Positions 33,438 through 41,182 of a DNA stretch of 64,000 nt are shown here, piece after piece. Made by a program: the position numbers and the translations under genes. Positions within the stretch are counted from its first letter, which is position 1, and each line of letters begins with the position of its first letter. This DNA comes from Deltaproteobacteria bacterium (lineage in GTDB: Bacteria > Myxococcota_A > Polyangia > Polyangiales > Polyangiaceae), in assembly GCA_016875405.1 (NCBI GenBank), contig VGRJ01000002.1, positions 108,360 to 172,359 of the forward strand, given 5' to 3'. The notes beneath the pieces were generated by a model. That model did not search any database and was not told the origin of the DNA. It was given only the letters and a program-made list of their open reading frames with translations.

Positions 33438-33893
33438 GTGTCGGATAGGATGACTTACCCCGTGCAAGGGCCACCTCCGAGTGGCGGATACGGCATGCCA
33501 CCAGGAGGCGCGGGGGCGCCTCCGCCGGGTGGCTTCGGTGGCCCCCCGCCTGCGTACGGTGGCGGAGCGCCTGGCTTCGGCGGGCCCCCGCCCGCGTACG
33601 GCGGCCCGCCTGGCGGGTACGGACAGATGCCCGGCCAGGGCGGGTCGAAGAACGCCACGATGGCGACCGTATCGCTGGTCCTCGGCATCCTGAGCCTCTT
33701 CTGCTGCGTCGGCGTCAGCGGCATCCCCGCCATCATCACCGGCGTCATGGCGCGCAACGAGATCGCGCGCGATCCGTCGCTCGGCGGCCAGGGCCTCGCG
33801 ACGGCGGGCATCATCCTCGGGTCGATCAGCATCCTCCTTACGCTCGGCTACCTCGCGTTCTTCGGCTTTGCGAGCGTGATGCGCTTCTTCTGA
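33438..33893 (+). CDS. Pro/Gly/Tyr-rich DUF4190-like membrane protein
   Basis: This 151-residue protein uses GTG 33438, which has GGGAGG nine bases upstream; an ATG at 33450 is an alternative. The first 65 residues are rich in Gly, Pro and Tyr (PPPAYGG-type units) without the regular period of its divergent neighbour. Two hydrophobic helices follow (VSLVLGILSLFCCVGVSGIPAI, GIILGSISILLTLGYLAFFGF) with NxIARDP-type residues between, as in DUF4190 proteins. The function of the family is not established. The pair shares one divergent promoter region. Confidence 0.8.
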   Translation: MSDRMTYPVQGPPPSGGYGMPPGGAGAPPPGGFGGPPPAYGGGAPGFGGPPPAYGGPPGGYGQMPGQGGSKNATMATVSLVLGILSLFCCVGVSGIPAIITGVMARNEIARDPSLGGQGLATAGIILGSISILLTLGYLAFFGFASVMRFF

Positions 33894-33927
33894 GATTCGA
33901 GCCTCGCTCGCTCGGGGCACGCTGGGC

Positions 33928-35391
33928 TCACAGGGACCGGGCGAGCGCCTCGACAAGCGCGAGCGGATGCTCGAGCGCGGGGTCCTCGGGCCCCTCGTCG
34001 GGTCGGACGACGTCTCGCACGTGACGCGCGGTGAGGATGCGCGCCGCTCGGCGGTCGAGCGCGTCGAGGAGCGGAGCGTCGTCGTCGAGCCAGAGGTGCG
34101 CATGCGCCAGGGTCTCGAGGTAAAAGCGCTCATCCGCGAGCGCAGCCTCGGCATCGACGCCGTCGAGCGCGCGCCGCGTCGCGCGGGTGATCCACTCCGG
34201 CACGAGGCGAGCGAGATCCCGCCGGGCGCGGAACGAGCCCGCGAGCGAGAGGCGGCGCCGCGCCTGCTCGCCGAGCTCGGCGACACGCTCCCGACGCGCG
34301 ACCTCGAGGAGCCGCTCGGACCGAGGCTCTACCCCGGACACCGTTTCGCCGAGGAGGGCACGCTCGAGCCGCGTGAGCCGCTCGAGCCCGCACGCGTCCG
34401 GCGCAGCCGCGGCGAGCGCGACGAGAGCGCGCCGGTGCCGCTCGAGGTACTCCGAGCGCGCCCAGGAGACCTCTTGGTTGACCACGATCAATCCAGGCAG
34501 TCTGTCCACCACGAGGCCTGGCTCAAGCTCGACCGTGGCGGTGGCCGAGACGAGCGCGTCCCCATCCTCACCGCCGCGCGCGCTCCGAAAGACGCAGGCG
34601 CACTCGGGCGCCGGAGCGACGCGAACGCACTCCCCGTCGTCGACGAAGCGCGCCGGGTACGTGCGACAGCCGAGCGGCTTTGCAGCGGCCCCGCCTGCCT
34701 CGTGCACGCGGCAACCGCGCGGTCCGAGGTAGGCGCATGCGCCATCGACCATCGCCACCGCGAGGCCCTTGAACCGCCGACCCGCGACCTCGGCCGACGC
34801 CGCGAGGCCCCCGGCGCTCGGGGTGAACGCGCGGCTCGCGTCGTCCCCCGCTTCGAGGACGCCCGGCACGAGCGCGCGCGCGCGGGTCGCCTCGGCTTCG
34901 GAGAAGAGCGTCGTTCCATAGAGCCGGCAGCAGCTCCCGCGCCCGTCGCAGCGTAGGCGAAACCCCGGCAGCGGCATGACCGCTCGAGCGGCGGCGTCGC
35001 TCGGCGTCGCGTCGCCCGGGGGGCTCGACGGCTCGTCGATCGGCTCGCGAAGCGCCTCGTCGTCGACCACGAGCCCCGCCTCGACGAGCCCCCCGAAAAG
35101 CCGTCGTACGTCCGCCTCGGAGACCCTCGCCCCGTAGCGTTCGGCCGCCGACACCACCCCATCGAGCCGACGCGTCCCGTCGGCCGCGCGGAGGACCGCC
35201 CACTCGCGCTCTCCGAGCAACACCGCGCCCGCTCGCCCCTCGAGCCCGAGCACGATGCGCGCCTCCCCCGCCACCAGGTGTCGGCGCACGAACGCGCCAG
35301 GGACGAGTCGCGGCCTCACGACCGACCCCGGCGGAATTTCAGCGTCCTTCGAACGTGCCAAGCCGAGCGGAGGTGACAGCCGGACCGCCAC
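33928..35391 (-). CDS. Large YkgJ-like cysteine cluster protein
   Basis: This 487-residue protein has a YkgJ-like cysteine cluster in its middle third: CDGRGSCC, CAYLGPRGCRVHE, PLGCRTYPARF and CVRVAPAPECACVF, which suit zinc or iron-sulfur binding. The first 130 residues look like a small winged-helix or beta domain, and the last 200 are helical and Arg/Glu-rich. No enzymatic role is established for YkgJ proteins. It is much longer than the usual form (100-170 residues), so the extra domains may define a new subfamily. A small YkgJ protein is at 310-825. It converges on the DUF4190-like gene. Confidence 0.7.
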   Translation of the reverse strand: MAVRLSPPLGLARSKDAEIPPGSVVRPRLVPGAFVRRHLVAGEARIVLGLEGRAGAVLLGEREWAVLRAADGTRRLDGVVSAAERYGARVSEADVRRLFGGLVEAGLVVDDEALREPIDEPSSPPGDATPSDAAARAVMPLPGFRLRCDGRGSCCRLYGTTLFSEAEATRARALVPGVLEAGDDASRAFTPSAGGLAASAEVAGRRFKGLAVAMVDGACAYLGPRGCRVHEAGGAAAKPLGCRTYPARFVDDGECVRVAPAPECACVFRSARGGEDGDALVSATATVELEPGLVVDRLPGLIVVNQEVSWARSEYLERHRRALVALAAAAPDACGLERLTRLERALLGETVSGVEPRSERLLEVARRERVAELGEQARRRLSLAGSFRARRDLARLVPEWITRATRRALDGVDAEAALADERFYLETLAHAHLWLDDDAPLLDALDRRAARILTARHVRDVVRPDEGPEDPALEHPLALVEALARSL

Positions 35392-35499
35392 CGTGCTAAG
35401 TCGCGCTCCAGACGCTTGGTCTTCCCTCGCGCATCCGCTACCATTATCGATGCTTCGCTTTAAGAAGCGCTCTCATTCCTTGCCAGGAGAATCATAGCC

Positions 35500-37143
35500 G
35501 TGGCCACTCATTTTCGAACCCTCCTCATGGCGGTCGCGATGCTCGGTCTCGCCGCGCCCGTGTCGTTCGTAGCCTGCGGCTCGAACGACACCAACACTGT
35601 TCCCTCGCCGACCACCACCAGCGGCGGGAACACCGGCGTCTGCCTCCTCAACAGCTGTAACGACGACAATCAGTGCGACGGCTGCCCCGACGGACGCACG
35701 AAGTGCCTGGTCAACGAGAACCGATGCGTCGCCTGCAACCCGGAGACGAACGAGGGCTGCGATGCCGGCGAGAAGTGCTCGTCCTTCGGCCTGTGCGTGC
35801 CGGACTCGGCGGCCTGCCCGACCGACAACAAGGGCAACCCGACTGTCAGCTGCACGAAGAACGCCGACTGCAAGGCGTGCGATCCGCAACACCAGGTCTG
35901 CGACACCAAGACGAAGAAGTGCCAGGCCTGCACCGCGACCAACACGCAGCACTGCCTCGCGAGCGACATCTGCCTCAACGGCGAGTGCTCGCCGAAGTGC
36001 CCGAAGAACTGCGGCACCGACAACGACTGTAGCCAGTGCGGTGGCCCCGGCAACGAGGCCCACGCCTGCAACAACCACAAGTGCGCCGAGTGCTCCGACA
36101 CCTACAAGTGCGACGAGGGCAAGGGCGAGACCTGCGTGAACGGCGTCTGCACGCCGCCGTGCGGGATCCCGGGTGAGGTCTCGGGCCGCTGCACCGTCGC
36201 GGAAGACTGTCAGTACTGCGGCGATCCCGCGGCCGCCAAGAAGTGGGACTGCAAGTTCCCGGCTAACGACAAAACCCAGGGGTTCTGCGCGCCGCCCGCG
36301 AACGGCTGTTCGGACCTCGGCTCGAACGTCCTCGTGCTGCCCCCGCCCTTCGACCAGTACACCCAGACGTGCTCGAAGGATGACGACTGCGAGCAGGCGA
36401 AGGCCGGCATTCAGCTCAACGTCGGCAAGCTCATCCGTGACCTCGTCGGCAGCGACACGATCGACGTCGGCATCAAGAAGATCACGATCAAGGACGCATT
36501 CGTCACCTACGAGATGCCGCTCTGCGCGAGCGTGAAGATCAACGAGACGCTCTCGTGCGGCATCTGCGTTCCCTGCAAGGAGGACGCGGACTGCAAGCCG
36601 ATCTCGGTTCAGCCGCTCATCGTCGATCTCTTCAAGGGTGACGCGATCGCGACCCTCGCGGGGATCGTCCTCGTCCAGACGCTCTGGGGCAAGGACCAGG
36701 CCCCCGAGTTGCACTTCTACTGCCAGCAGGTGGCCAACGGCTACGGCGCCTGCCTACCCTGCGCCAACCCGACGGCAGCGTGCGGCAAAGGCGGCGGAGG
36801 CGGCGGCAGCGGTAAGTGCGACCACGACAAGTGTGACGAGGGTGGGCCGCTCGACCCCAAGTGCGGCACGTGCGAGGCTGCGGTCTGCGCCGCGGATGAC
36901 TACTGCTGCACCGTCGAGTGGGACTCGCTGTGCGTGAAGGAAGCCGACAAGCAGTGCAAGAACGTCTGCAGCGGCGGCTCCTGCGCCTCGCACGACGAGT
37001 GCGTCGCGGGCATCGCGCTCGACTCGACGTGCAGCCCCTGCACGAAGGACGTCTGCGCGCAGGACAAGTACTGCTGTGACAATGAGTGGGACTCCCTCTG
37101 CGTGAGCATCGCGAAGTCGAAGGCCAGCTGCGGCTGCATCTGA
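35500..37143 (+). CDS. Cysteine-rich exported lipoprotein with two repeated C-terminal modules
   Basis: This 547-residue protein starts with GTG 35500 and has an AGGAGA Shine-Dalgarno ending at 35490. The signal segment ends in the lipobox SFVAC (Cys26). Many short Cys-rich motifs resembling EGF/knottin loops follow (CxxC and CxxxC spacings), with about 75 Cys in all. Near the C-terminus two modules of about 50 residues share the pattern YCC...EWDSLCV (about 465-510 and 525-545). Disulfide-rich surface lipoproteins of this kind are frequent in myxobacteria. Function is unknown; adhesion or scavenging is speculative. It is followed by an exported protease. Confidence 0.75.
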   Translation: MATHFRTLLMAVAMLGLAAPVSFVACGSNDTNTVPSPTTTSGGNTGVCLLNSCNDDNQCDGCPDGRTKCLVNENRCVACNPETNEGCDAGEKCSSFGLCVPDSAACPTDNKGNPTVSCTKNADCKACDPQHQVCDTKTKKCQACTATNTQHCLASDICLNGECSPKCPKNCGTDNDCSQCGGPGNEAHACNNHKCAECSDTYKCDEGKGETCVNGVCTPPCGIPGEVSGRCTVAEDCQYCGDPAAAKKWDCKFPANDKTQGFCAPPANGCSDLGSNVLVLPPPFDQYTQTCSKDDDCEQAKAGIQLNVGKLIRDLVGSDTIDVGIKKITIKDAFVTYEMPLCASVKINETLSCGICVPCKEDADCKPISVQPLIVDLFKGDAIATLAGIVLVQTLWGKDQAPELHFYCQQVANGYGACLPCANPTAACGKGGGGGGSGKCDHDKCDEGGPLDPKCGTCEAAVCAADDYCCTVEWDSLCVKEADKQCKNVCSGGSCASHDECVAGIALDSTCSPCTKDVCAQDKYCCDNEWDSLCVSIAKSKASCGCI

Positions 37144-37256
37144 GCGGTCGAAGGCGCCACACCAGCTCCCCTCGCAGGTGAGCCGGTGACGAAGCGGGCT
37201 CCAGGAGAATCCTGGGGCCCGCGGCGCTTTGTGGCCCTGCTATGCTCGGGGGCTCG

Positions 37257-38123
37257 ATGCGTCTCGCCTCGCTCACCGTCGCCGCGCTACTCCTCGCACA
37301 GGCCGAGAGCGCAGCGGCCTTCTGCCGCAGCACCTCGTGCGTGGGGGACTGCGAGCGCGACTTCGACGGCTGCAAGGTTGAGGGCGCCCCGCTCTATTGG
37401 CCAAGCCTCTGCGTCGGCTTCGCCCTCGACGCGCAGGCGAGCGAGCACATCACACTCGACGTGGCCCGCGAGGTGGTGCGCCGCTCGGCGACGACCTGGA
37501 GCTCGCTCGAGTGCCCGAAAGGCGAGGCCACGCTGGCGTTCGTCGAGACCGAGCCCTTGCCGTGCCACGTCGCCGAGTTCCTCCCCGACGGGCCGAATGT
37601 CAACGCGATCCTCTTTCAGGACACGCAGTGGAGCTACAAGAGCGCAGATAACTCGCTCGCGAAGACCACCGTCACCTACGACAAGACCAGCGGCGAGATC
37701 TTCGACGCCGACATCGAGCTGAACCACGCCTACAACGAGCTCACGGTCGGTGACGAGGAGGTCGTCTACGATCTCGAGTCCATCGTGACCCACGAGCTCG
37801 GGCACTTCCTCGGCCTCGATCACTCGCTCGACTTCGACGCGACGATGAACGCATCGTACAACCCCGGGACGATCGAGCTCCGCACCGTCGAGCAGGACGA
37901 CGTCGCGGGGGTGTGCGCGATCTACCCGCCCGGGCGCGCCGCGACCTGCGCTCCAACGCCGCGCGGCGGGCTCGCCGAGCGATGCGGCCCCGACGACGAA
38001 GGCGGCTGCTCTGTCGCTCGCTCCGCGGCCGAGCTCGACGTTGCGCCAAGCGTCCTCTTCGGTGTCGTCGCGGCCTGCGCGATCGCGCGATGGCGCTTGC
38101 GGCGGCGGCGAGGTTCACGCTAG
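37257..38123 (+). CDS. Matrixin-like zinc metalloprotease with C-terminal anchor
   Basis: This protein has about 288 residues from ATG 37257 (an ATG at 37242 is also in frame) and a signal peptide with SAAAF. The zinc-binding HExxHxxGxxH is intact as THELGHFLGLDHS (H169, E170, H173, H179) with a Met-turn (ATMNAS) after it, as in matrixins. A Cys-containing stretch (GGCSVA) and a hydrophobic segment ending in RRRR follow at the C-terminus, resembling a MYXO-CTERM-type sorting signal. It probably acts outside the cell or at its surface. It is next to the Cys-rich lipoprotein. Confidence 0.85.
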   Translation: MRLASLTVAALLLAQAESAAAFCRSTSCVGDCERDFDGCKVEGAPLYWPSLCVGFALDAQASEHITLDVAREVVRRSATTWSSLECPKGEATLAFVETEPLPCHVAEFLPDGPNVNAILFQDTQWSYKSADNSLAKTTVTYDKTSGEIFDADIELNHAYNELTVGDEEVVYDLESIVTHELGHFLGLDHSLDFDATMNASYNPGTIELRTVEQDDVAGVCAIYPPGRAATCAPTPRGGLAERCGPDDEGGCSVARSAAELDVAPSVLFGVVAACAIARWRLRRRRGSR

Positions 38124-38134
38124 CTCGCGAGCCG

Positions 38135-39163
38135 ATGAAATACCGACAGCTCGGAAGCACCGGCGCCCGCGTCTCAACCGTGTGCCTCGGGGCGATGACC
38201 TTCGGCGAGGCCGACGACAAGAGCTTCATGCATCAGGTCGGCTCGAGCGAGGACGAGTCTTTCCGGGTGCTCGACCGCGCCTTCGAGCTCGGCGTGAACT
38301 TCGTCGACACCGCCGACATCTACGGCCAGGACGGCCTCAGCGAGCGCGTGCTCGGCCGCTGGCTCGCCGATCGAAGGCAGCGTGACAACGTCGTGCTGGC
38401 GACCAAGATGCGCTTTCGCATGCACGACGGGCCCAACGGAACAGGCGCCTCGCGCTATCGCATCGCCCGCACCATCGACGCGAGCCTCGAGCGGCTCGGC
38501 ACCGACAGAATTGATCTCTATCAAATTCACATGCAGGACGCTTCGACGCCCGACGAGGAGATCCTCCGCGCGCTCGACGACGCCATCCGTGCGGGTAAGA
38601 TCGTCTTTGTTGGCTGCTCGAACTACGCCGCGTACCGGCTCGTCGGTGCGCTCCACGCGGCGCGTGAGTCCCACCTCTCGCCGTTCGTGACGCTCCAGGC
38701 CCAGTATCACCTCGCCTGCCGCGATCTCGAGCGCGAGCACGTGCCGCTCTGCCGCAAGTACGGGGTCGGCCTCTTGCCGTGGTCGCCGCTCGCCGGCGGC
38801 CTCCTCACCGGCAAGTACCGGAAGGGCCAGCCGGCGCCGACCGGAAGCCGCATGGCGAAGTGGAAGGAGCGCTACGATGGCTTCGACCGACGCCCGCAGA
38901 ACTGGGACATCGTCGAGACGCTCGTCGCGATCGCCGCGGAGGTCGAGCGCCCGGCGAGCCAGGTCGCGCTCGCGTGGCTCCTCGCAAAGCCGGTGGTCTC
39001 GTCGGTGATCTTCGGCGCGCGCAACGTGACGCAGCTCGAGGAAAACGTTGGCGCTTCCGACCTCGAGCTCTCCGCCGAACAGGTCCGTCGTCTCGATGAC
39101 GCGAGCGCAATCGAGCTCGGGTACCCGTACGACTTCATCCGCCGCATCGACGGCACGTGGTGA
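38135..39163 (+). CDS. Aldo/keto reductase
   Basis: This 342-residue NADPH-dependent oxidoreductase starts at ATG 38135. It shows the aldo/keto reductase pattern: an N-terminal GSTGARVSTVCLGAMTFG, the Asp/Tyr active-site region (FVDTADIYG), KIVFVGCSNYAAYRLV, and the NADP-binding C-terminal VVSSVIFGARNVTQLEENV. The closest groups act on aldehydes or ketosteroid-like substrates, but the exact substrate cannot be told. It follows the protease by 11 bases and precedes the UppP gene by 16 bases, so the three may share a transcript. Confidence 0.85.
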   Translation: MKYRQLGSTGARVSTVCLGAMTFGEADDKSFMHQVGSSEDESFRVLDRAFELGVNFVDTADIYGQDGLSERVLGRWLADRRQRDNVVLATKMRFRMHDGPNGTGASRYRIARTIDASLERLGTDRIDLYQIHMQDASTPDEEILRALDDAIRAGKIVFVGCSNYAAYRLVGALHAARESHLSPFVTLQAQYHLACRDLEREHVPLCRKYGVGLLPWSPLAGGLLTGKYRKGQPAPTGSRMAKWKERYDGFDRRPQNWDIVETLVAIAAEVERPASQVALAWLLAKPVVSSVIFGARNVTQLEENVGASDLELSAEQVRRLDDASAIELGYPYDFIRRIDGTW

Positions 39164-39179
39164 GGCGCGCAGAATCGGC

Positions 39180-39989
39180 ATGCCGCTCCACCACGCGTTG
39201 CTCCTCGGCCTCGTCGAAGGTCTGACCGAGCTCCTGCCGGTGTCCTCGACCGGCCATCTCATCCTCCTCGACGCCGTGCTCGCGCACGAGGGTGAAGCCG
39301 CCAAGACGCTCGACATCGTGATCCAGCTCGGCGCCGTGCTCGCCATCGCCCTCTACTTCCGGGCGCGCTTGACCGAGCACGCCCGTGGGGTCCTCGCGCG
39401 ACGCCCCGAGAGCCTGCGCCTCGCGAGCGCCCTCGCCCTCGCCTTCCTCCCAGCTGCGGTCGTGGGACTCGCGCTCCATCGGTGGATCAAGGCGCACCTC
39501 TTCGGACCGGGGCCGGTCGCGCTCGCGCTCGCGCTCGGAGGCGTCGCCATGCTCGCGGCCGAACGCTGGCAGCGCAGCCACCCGGGAGAGAGCGGTCTCG
39601 AGCGCGTCACCTGGCGCAGCGGCCTCGTCATCGGCCTCTGCCAGTGCCTCGCGCTGTGGCCGGGGGCGTCGCGGTCGATGACGACGATCGTCGGCGGCAA
39701 GCTGTGCCGCCTCGACACGCGCACGTCGGCCGAGTTCTCGTTCCTGCTCGCGCTCCCGACGCTGGGCGCGGCGACGCTGTTCGACCTCGCAAAGAACGGG
39801 CGTCTCTTGCTCGAGCTGCCTGGAGGCGCGAGCGCCCTCGCGGTCGGCACCGCGGTGTCCTTCGTCGTCACCTGGCTCGTGCTCGACCTCTTCTTAAAAC
39901 ACGTTCCACGGCTCGGCCTCGCACCCTTCGCGCTCTACCGACTCGTGCTCGCCGGCGTGGTCGTGTTGCTCGGAGGCCACCTTCGTTAA
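39180..39989 (+). CDS. uppP: Undecaprenyl-diphosphatase
   Basis: This 269-residue polytopic membrane protein starts at ATG 39180. It has the two UppP/BacA signatures: the Glu-rich motif in GLVEGLTELLPVSSTGH near the N-terminus and the PGASRS loop near residue 160. It has about seven hydrophobic segments. It dephosphorylates undecaprenyl diphosphate to recycle the lipid carrier for peptidoglycan and other wall polymers at the inner membrane, and gives bacitracin tolerance. The overlapping longer frame reaching 39048 is not needed. Confidence 0.95.
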   Translation: MPLHHALLLGLVEGLTELLPVSSTGHLILLDAVLAHEGEAAKTLDIVIQLGAVLAIALYFRARLTEHARGVLARRPESLRLASALALAFLPAAVVGLALHRWIKAHLFGPGPVALALALGGVAMLAAERWQRSHPGESGLERVTWRSGLVIGLCQCLALWPGASRSMTTIVGGKLCRLDTRTSAEFSFLLALPTLGAATLFDLAKNGRLLLELPGGASALAVGTAVSFVVTWLVLDLFLKHVPRLGLAPFALYRLVLAGVVVLLGGHLR

Positions 39990-40059
39990 GCGCTCCTGCC
40001 TCCTACGAGGTGAGACGACGCTTGGAATCACGCGCGGTTTTTGTCATCGTCGCGCCGCC

Positions 40060-41169
40060 ATGAAGGAACCCCCGACGGACCAGCTCGGAAAGCGCTCGCT
40101 CGACTCGCTCGAGGACGGCGCGGAAGACCAACTCGAGGCGCTCTCGTCGCTCGATCCGCTGAAGACCGCGACCGCGAGCGCGCTCCTCGCCTCGATGGCG
40201 CGGACCTCGTTTGCCGGGCGTCGCATCGGCGAGGCGGCGGACGTCCTTCATCAAATGACGAGCGACGCCGACTGCAAGGTCGTCATGACGCTCTCCGGGG
40301 CGATGACCGTCGGAAAGATGTCGCTCGTCATCGTGCGGATGATCCAGAGCGGCATGGTCGACGCGATCATCTCAACCGGCGCGTTGATGTCCCACGGCCT
40401 CTCGGAGGGGATCGGCCTGCGGCACTTCAAGGTGCCGCCCGCGCTCGACGACGAGGCGATGTACAAGAAGGGTTACAACCGCGTCTACGACACGCTCGAG
40501 CTCGAGTCGAACTTGAACTCGGTCGAGGCCTTCGTGCGGAGCGTGCTCGAGACGCTCGACCCAAAGGACACGCTGACGAGCCAGAAGTTCTGCCGGGTCG
40601 TCGGTGAGGCGCTGCTCGCCGCCGGTCACCGCGACTCGATCCTCGGCGCAGCCGCCGAGCGAAACATCCCGGTGTTCATCCCCGCGTTCACCGATTGCGA
40701 GGTCGGTCTCGACGTCGCGACCTGGGCACTCCGACGAGCGCTCGCCGAAGGCGGAAGCGGCGCGACGCCCGAAGAGCTCTTCGCGTCGGACCGCGTGCCC
40801 GCGTACAACGAGTTCGGTGATCTGCTGACCTACGCGCGGTTCATCGGGACGGCGAAGCGCCTCGGCATCTTCACCGTGGGCGGCGGCGTTCCGCGAAACT
40901 GGGCGCAGCAGGTCGGACCGCTCTACGACCTCTTGAACGTTCGGCTCGGCCTCGATCTCACGCCTCCCCGCTTCCACTACGGCATCCGACTCTGCCCCGA
41001 GCCGGTGCACTGGGGCGGGCTCTCGGGCTGCACCTACTCCGAGGGAGTGAGCTGGGGAAAGTTCGTCCCGGAGAGCCAGGGCGGCCGCTACGCCGAGGTT
41101 CACTGCGACGCCACCGCCGTGTGGCCGCTCCTCGTGCGGGGCGTGCTCGAGCGGCTCGGCAAGGTCTGA
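40060..41169 (+). CDS. Deoxyhypusine synthase-like protein
   Basis: This 369-residue protein resembles deoxyhypusine synthase. Features: STGALMSHGL region, TLELESNLNSVEAFV, GIFTVGGGVPRNWAQQVGP, and the catalytic Lys in SEGVSWGKF (K334, equivalent to the active Lys of eukaryotic enzymes). DHS transfers an aminobutyl group from spermidine to eIF5A, but bacteria lack eIF5A; bacterial homologues include homospermidine synthase-like enzymes. A polyamine or protein-modification role is therefore possible but not shown. The gene lies between uppP and a minus-strand kinase, with no polyamine genes adjacent. Confidence 0.8.
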   Translation: MKEPPTDQLGKRSLDSLEDGAEDQLEALSSLDPLKTATASALLASMARTSFAGRRIGEAADVLHQMTSDADCKVVMTLSGAMTVGKMSLVIVRMIQSGMVDAIISTGALMSHGLSEGIGLRHFKVPPALDDEAMYKKGYNRVYDTLELESNLNSVEAFVRSVLETLDPKDTLTSQKFCRVVGEALLAAGHRDSILGAAAERNIPVFIPAFTDCEVGLDVATWALRRALAEGGSGATPEELFASDRVPAYNEFGDLLTYARFIGTAKRLGIFTVGGGVPRNWAQQVGPLYDLLNVRLGLDLTPPRFHYGIRLCPEPVHWGGLSGCTYSEGVSWGKFVPESQGGRYAEVHCDATAVWPLLVRGVLERLGKV

Positions 41170-41182
41170 GCGCGCGCGCAGG

